Source of the DNA: a bacterium | GTDB lineage: Bacteria; CAIWAD01 | Assembly: GCA_030429345.1 (NCBI GenBank) | Contig: JAUIFJ010000013.1 | Location: 56,466 to 120,465 of the forward strand | Direction of reading: 5' to 3' | Length of the DNA stretch: 64,000 bases | Shown here: one piece after another, positions 60,646 to 64,000 of the stretch | Numbering within the stretch: position 1 is the stretch's first letter | Layout: the number at the start of each line of letters is the position of its first letter | Program-made: the position numbers and the translations under genes | The notes under the pieces: model-generated | The model's database searches: none | What the model saw: only the letters and a program-made list of their open reading frames with translations | What the model was told of the DNA's origin: nothing

Positions 60646-63600
60646 ATGCGACTGACGACTCTCCTGGCACTCTGCCTGGCCGGACCGGCCTCGGCCCAGC
60701 TCTACACGACCTACCACTGGCACATGCAGCAGCCGATCTACTGGCCGGCGCAGAGCCAGATCGAGCCCGGACGCTATGAGACGGCCTGGGAGTCGATCCA
60801 GCGCCGCAACGGCGGTGCGGCCAACCCGGAAAACAATGTGGAGCAGATCTTCACCGTGCCCGACCGCCAAGCGGCCTACCAGTGGGGGCCGCGGCAATCC
60901 ATCGGGCTGATGAACGGCGTCGACAGCGGCGCCCAGGTCAGCTTTTCCGGCTGCCTTGCGGAGAACGTGGAGAGCCTGGGTTCGCGCAACTCCTACGGCT
61001 ACAGTTCGAACTGGGAAGCGGACTATGTGCAGGCGCGCAACTGGACGACCAGCGGCGGGCATCCGCGGCTGGACCTGGTGCTCTTCCCCTACCACCACTG
61101 CATTGCTCCGCTGGTCGACGAGAACGCCCTGCGCAAGGAGATCCAGATCGCCAAGCTGTCCTACCAGCGGCACTGGGGCGCGACGCCCGGCCTCTCCCAG
61201 GGCTTCTTCCCGCCGGAGATGGCCTTCAGTCCGCGCATCATCCAGGTGCTGGCGGAGGAGGGGATCGAGTGGAGTTTCGTCTCCAACAGCCATCTCTCGC
61301 GGGCCTGCGAGAACTTTCCCCTGGTGCTGGGCAGCGGGGGCGAGAACTGCACCCCGCCCAACCGGGCCGATGTGCTCAATCCTCCTTCCTCGCAGTGGCA
61401 CAGCCAGAGCATCAGCCGCGGCTGCACTCCGACGAACGCCGTGCCCTTCTCGTATACGCCGCACTACGCGCGCCACGTGGATCCGCATACCGGAGCCGAG
61501 TCGCGCATCATCGTCGTGCCCGTCGCCATGGCGATGAGCTGGGTAGACGGGGCGCAGAGCTATTCGACCGGGGACATCCAGGGCATCGCTCCCTACAATG
61601 ATCCGGCGCGTCCGATGCTGATCAGCCTGGCGCACGACGGGGACAATTTCTACGCCGGCGGCTGGAGCTATTACAATGAGAGCGTGCCCAACTTCACCGC
61701 CGATGCCCTTTCCCAGGGGTATACGCCGACCGTCGTCCAGCAGTACCTGGAGGATCACCCGGTTCCCTGGAACGATGTGGTCCACGTGGAAGATGGCGCC
61801 TGGGTCAATGCCGACGGGGATTTCGGCTCGCCGGACTTCATCAACTGGAACTGGCCGCTGGTGGGACTCGAGGGCTCCTTCGACATTCCCGGCGGCTGGG
61901 CCGAGGACGAGCGCAACTGGGCCGTGATCACCGCGGCGCAGAATATCGTCGAAACCGCCGAGCAGGTCTCCGGCGGCGTCGATGTATCACGCATCGAGAA
62001 CCCCCTGCTGCCGGGCACGACGGATGCCGAACGGGCCTGGCACCACTTCCTGCCCTCGCTGACCAGCGGCTACATGTATTACGGCGCCTCCCTCGACATG
62101 GAGGTCAAGGCCACCGTGGCCTGCAACCGGGCCATCGAACTGGCGCAGCCGGTGATCGATGCCGGAGGCGCGGACCAGACCGCGCCGACCATCTGGGCCC
62201 CGCAGCAGTTGCCTCACAATCCCGGCGAGATCGATTTCGGCCCCCTCTGGGGCTACCAGCAGGTCCAGAGCCCGCGGGACTTCCATGTCTGGACCTTCGT
62301 CCACGACGCCAGCGGCCTGGCCGAAGTGAATTTCCGCTACCGCATCGACGCGGATGGCGTGAATCCGCTGAACAGCGACCAGAACGAGACCCTGGCCGGC
62401 GGTCCGGAAGTCGGAGCCTGGCGCACGCTGCCGATGAACTCCCGCGCCTTTCCCACGGGGAACTTCTTCAACAGCGGCGAGATCGAATTCTTCGTGCTGC
62501 CGACGCAGATTGCCGACCAGTACTGGATCCACGTCAATGAGGACGAGCTGGTTGCCGAAGGCGGCCTGCTGATCGACTACTATATCGAGGCCACGGATGT
62601 ACACGGCAACCAGAAGATCAGTCCGCTGCTGCACACCTGGATCGGGGAGGGCGGAGGCAGCGGCGGCTCGAACCCCGGAGATCGGGCACAGTGGCATCCT
62701 GCCGATCCCCAGGCCGGCGACACCCTTGAGGTCCTGTATCACCCCGGGAGTGTCCTGCCGCAGGCCGACCCGCCCTACATCCACATCGGTCACAGCAACT
62801 GGCAGGGCGTGATCCAGCCGGATCCCGCCATGGCGCCCGGTGACAGCGCCGGCTGGTGGCGCTATCGCTACGGCATTCCGCAGACGGCCACGGCGGTCAA
62901 TTTCGTTTTCAATGACGGCAACGGGAACTGGGACAACAACAGCGGCCAGGACTGGTGGATCACGGTGGAAGGAACGGCACAGGGCTGGCAGGCCGATGGC
63001 CAGCTCGACGCCGCGGCTAGCCTGGTGGCCGAACACGAGGGCCTGGCGCTCTACGCGGGCTGGCAGGAGCCGCAGCTGTACATCGCCATTGCGCCCCTGG
63101 GCGATGTGGACGGAGATCTCTTCCTCTTCGTCGGAGAAGAGGGCGCGGGGACGAGCAGCGCCCCCTGGTCCAAGTCCGGGCAGGTTCCCGCCTGGCTGGC
63201 CTATCTGGCCCGCGAAGTAGACAACGGCTGGAGCGGCTGGTTCGACGCCGCATCGGCCCAGCTGGCCAGCGGCGAGGTGCTGGAAGGGATTCTTGACCTG
63301 CAGGCCGAAACGGGCAGCCTGCCCGCCGGTGTATACCTCTCAGCAGGCATGTATGAGTCAGCGGATGAAGGAAGCCTGACGGGGCAGCTGCCCGCCGGAA
63401 ATGGCGACGGGGACATCCAGCACGGCGAGCTCTTCTGGTTTCCCCTGCAGCAGGGGAGCGGGGAAGCAGCCCCGATCAGCGACTTGTCGATCCAGTTCCT
63501 GGCCGGCTACCATCTCCTGCTGGAGTGGAGCCCTGTGACACAGGACACGGAAGGTCAGCCGATCGGGATCTCGCACTATGAAGTGTTCATCCAGGGAGAT

Positions 63601-63786
63601 CCCTGGGCCGGGCAGGAGGCCTGGGTGCACCTGGCCGACACATCGACCAACGCCTGGCTGCATTCGGGCGGCGCAGCCTTTGCCGGCGAACTGTTCTACC
63701 AGGTTCGGGCGGTGGCTGCACAGCCAGTAGCCAATCGTGAGCGGACCCAAAGCGATCGTCCAGGTGTGATCCGTATTACGAAGTAG
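60646..63786 (+). CDS. Secreted GH57-like glycoside hydrolase with starch-binding-like module
   Basis: 1046 aa with a signal peptide ending near PASAQ. Residues ~20-480 resemble the GH57 barrel: YHWHMQQPIYWP (His24, His26) at the start, and QGFFPPEMAFSPRIIQVLAEEGIEW with Glu191 as candidate nucleophile; the acid/base Asp is not certain. Residues ~690-780 look like a CBM25-type starch-binding domain (IHIGHSNWQGVIQPDP, VNFVFNDGNGNWDNN). The end is a fibronectin-like domain (LLLEWSPVTQDTEG, GDPWAG) rather than an N-P-F-N-P tail. Probably acts on alpha-glucans outside the cytoplasm. ATG 60646; no strong Shine-Dalgarno. Confidence 0.82.
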   Translation: MRLTTLLALCLAGPASAQLYTTYHWHMQQPIYWPAQSQIEPGRYETAWESIQRRNGGAANPENNVEQIFTVPDRQAAYQWGPRQSIGLMNGVDSGAQVSFSGCLAENVESLGSRNSYGYSSNWEADYVQARNWTTSGGHPRLDLVLFPYHHCIAPLVDENALRKEIQIAKLSYQRHWGATPGLSQGFFPPEMAFSPRIIQVLAEEGIEWSFVSNSHLSRACENFPLVLGSGGENCTPPNRADVLNPPSSQWHSQSISRGCTPTNAVPFSYTPHYARHVDPHTGAESRIIVVPVAMAMSWVDGAQSYSTGDIQGIAPYNDPARPMLISLAHDGDNFYAGGWSYYNESVPNFTADALSQGYTPTVVQQYLEDHPVPWNDVVHVEDGAWVNADGDFGSPDFINWNWPLVGLEGSFDIPGGWAEDERNWAVITAAQNIVETAEQVSGGVDVSRIENPLLPGTTDAERAWHHFLPSLTSGYMYYGASLDMEVKATVACNRAIELAQPVIDAGGADQTAPTIWAPQQLPHNPGEIDFGPLWGYQQVQSPRDFHVWTFVHDASGLAEVNFRYRIDADGVNPLNSDQNETLAGGPEVGAWRTLPMNSRAFPTGNFFNSGEIEFFVLPTQIADQYWIHVNEDELVAEGGLLIDYYIEATDVHGNQKISPLLHTWIGEGGGSGGSNPGDRAQWHPADPQAGDTLEVLYHPGSVLPQADPPYIHIGHSNWQGVIQPDPAMAPGDSAGWWRYRYGIPQTATAVNFVFNDGNGNWDNNSGQDWWITVEGTAQGWQADGQLDAAASLVAEHEGLALYAGWQEPQLYIAIAPLGDVDGDLFLFVGEEGAGTSSAPWSKSGQVPAWLAYLAREVDNGWSGWFDAASAQLASGEVLEGILDLQAETGSLPAGVYLSAGMYESADEGSLTGQLPAGNGDGDIQHGELFWFPLQQGSGEAAPISDLSIQFLAGYHLLLEWSPVTQDTEGQPIGISHYEVFIQGDPWAGQEAWVHLADTSTNAWLHSGGAAFAGELFYQVRAVAAQPVANRERTQSDRPGVIRITK

Positions 63787-63883
63787 AGTTTGCGCAGACC
63801 GGTAGCCTGATGTCAATGGATTTTTCGATTCATTCTTCGACGAGCCTATAGTCTTGTAGTTCAACAGATCAGAATGCTGCAAA

Positions 63884-63922
63884 CCGTCCCTGGCTTCGTG
63901 TGAAACACGAAGCCAAGGACGG
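63884..63922. terminator. Long hairpin before the terminal tandem repeat
   Basis: Arms 63884-63901 and 63905-63922 pair over 18 positions with one mismatch; loop GAA. No T-tract. Could be a terminator for the GH57-like gene. The right arm is the same sequence as the first 12-bp repeat unit. Confidence 0.65.
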
Positions 63923-64000
63923 TGCCAAGGACGGTGCCAAGGACGGTGCCAAGGACGGTGCCAAGGACGGTGCCAAGGACGGTGCCAAGGACGGTGCCAA
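63912..64000. repeat. 12-bp tandem repeat running off the window end
   Basis: GCCAAGGACGGT is repeated perfectly about 7.4 times from 63912 to the last base, so its true length is unknown. Being a multiple of three, it is open in all frames (Ala-Lys-Asp-Gly in one), but no gene with a credible start is visible. Confidence 0.95.

Noticed and set aside
63912-64000. 12-bp repeats as a coding Ala-Lys-Asp-Gly repeat protein
   Set aside because: Only a GTG inside the hairpin could start it and no Shine-Dalgarno is present; the end lies outside the window.

Overview
The window is a GC-rich bacterial chromosomal segment (about two-thirds G+C by eye). It carries housekeeping genes (tpiA, secG, a tRNA-Leu, purL, sthA) among many large exported proteins. 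Several exported proteins end in a T9SS type A / FlgD-like sorting tail (an N-P-F-N-P motif, a Leu-x-Asp/Asn-Leu-x-Gly-x-x-V strand, then L-A-S-G-V-Y). A GWxTD-domain protein opens the window. Together these suggest an uncultured lineage of the FCB superphylum type (Krumholzibacteriota, Eisenbacteria, Delongbacteria and similar phyla). The phylum cannot be fixed from this sequence alone.

Layout. 1-4.7 kb: end of a GWxTD protein, an LD-carboxypeptidase, triose-phosphate isomerase, SecG, tRNA-Leu(GAG), a periplasmic TPR protein and a carboxymuconolactone-decarboxylase-like protein, all on the plus strand. 4.8-6.4 kb: a secreted endonuclease I. 6.5-17.8 kb: three consecutive minus-strand paralogues (1210, 1210 and 1221 aa), each a secreted right-handed beta-helix built from five long repeats. 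18-24.4 kb: purL overlapping an AsmA/YdbH-like membrane protein, then a DUF1318 (YdbL/YnbE-like) lipoprotein embedded in a cluster of palindromic repeats. 24.8-32.6 kb: a 2582-aa exported protein with a TolB-like start, long TPR arrays, what looks like a degenerate CHAT domain in the middle, and an intact C-terminal CHAT caspase-like protease. 32.8-33.6 kb: an ATP-grasp enzyme, then a palindrome-rich repeat block. 34.1-38.2 kb: a compact gene cassette of a barrel-like exported protein, a small cysteine-containing exported protein, a PqqD-like recognition element, an ATP-grasp ligase and a fold-III PLP decarboxylase; the last four genes overlap by 4 nt at each junction. 38.3-40.5 kb: a urea-transporter-like membrane protein fused to an M23 domain. 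40.5-45.4 kb: three exported proteins, one with a strikingly AT-rich 5' half. 45.5-51.3 kb: a minus-strand operon sthA - saccharopine dehydrogenase family - adenylate cyclase/AAA/TPR regulator. 51.4-52.2 kb: a double VOC protein. 52.6-63.8 kb: a secreted metallopeptidase, a BNR-type propeller protein, alkaline phosphatase and a GH57-like glycosidase with a starch-binding-like module. The window ends inside a 12-bp tandem repeat.

The strongest candidates for something undescribed are the PqqD / ATP-grasp / PLP-decarboxylase cassette (34.1-38.2 kb) and the giant exported protein with one intact and one apparently dead CHAT module (24.8-32.6 kb). The window also holds at least four unrelated families of intergenic repeats. 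Identifications rest on reading motifs by eye; no database search was run.
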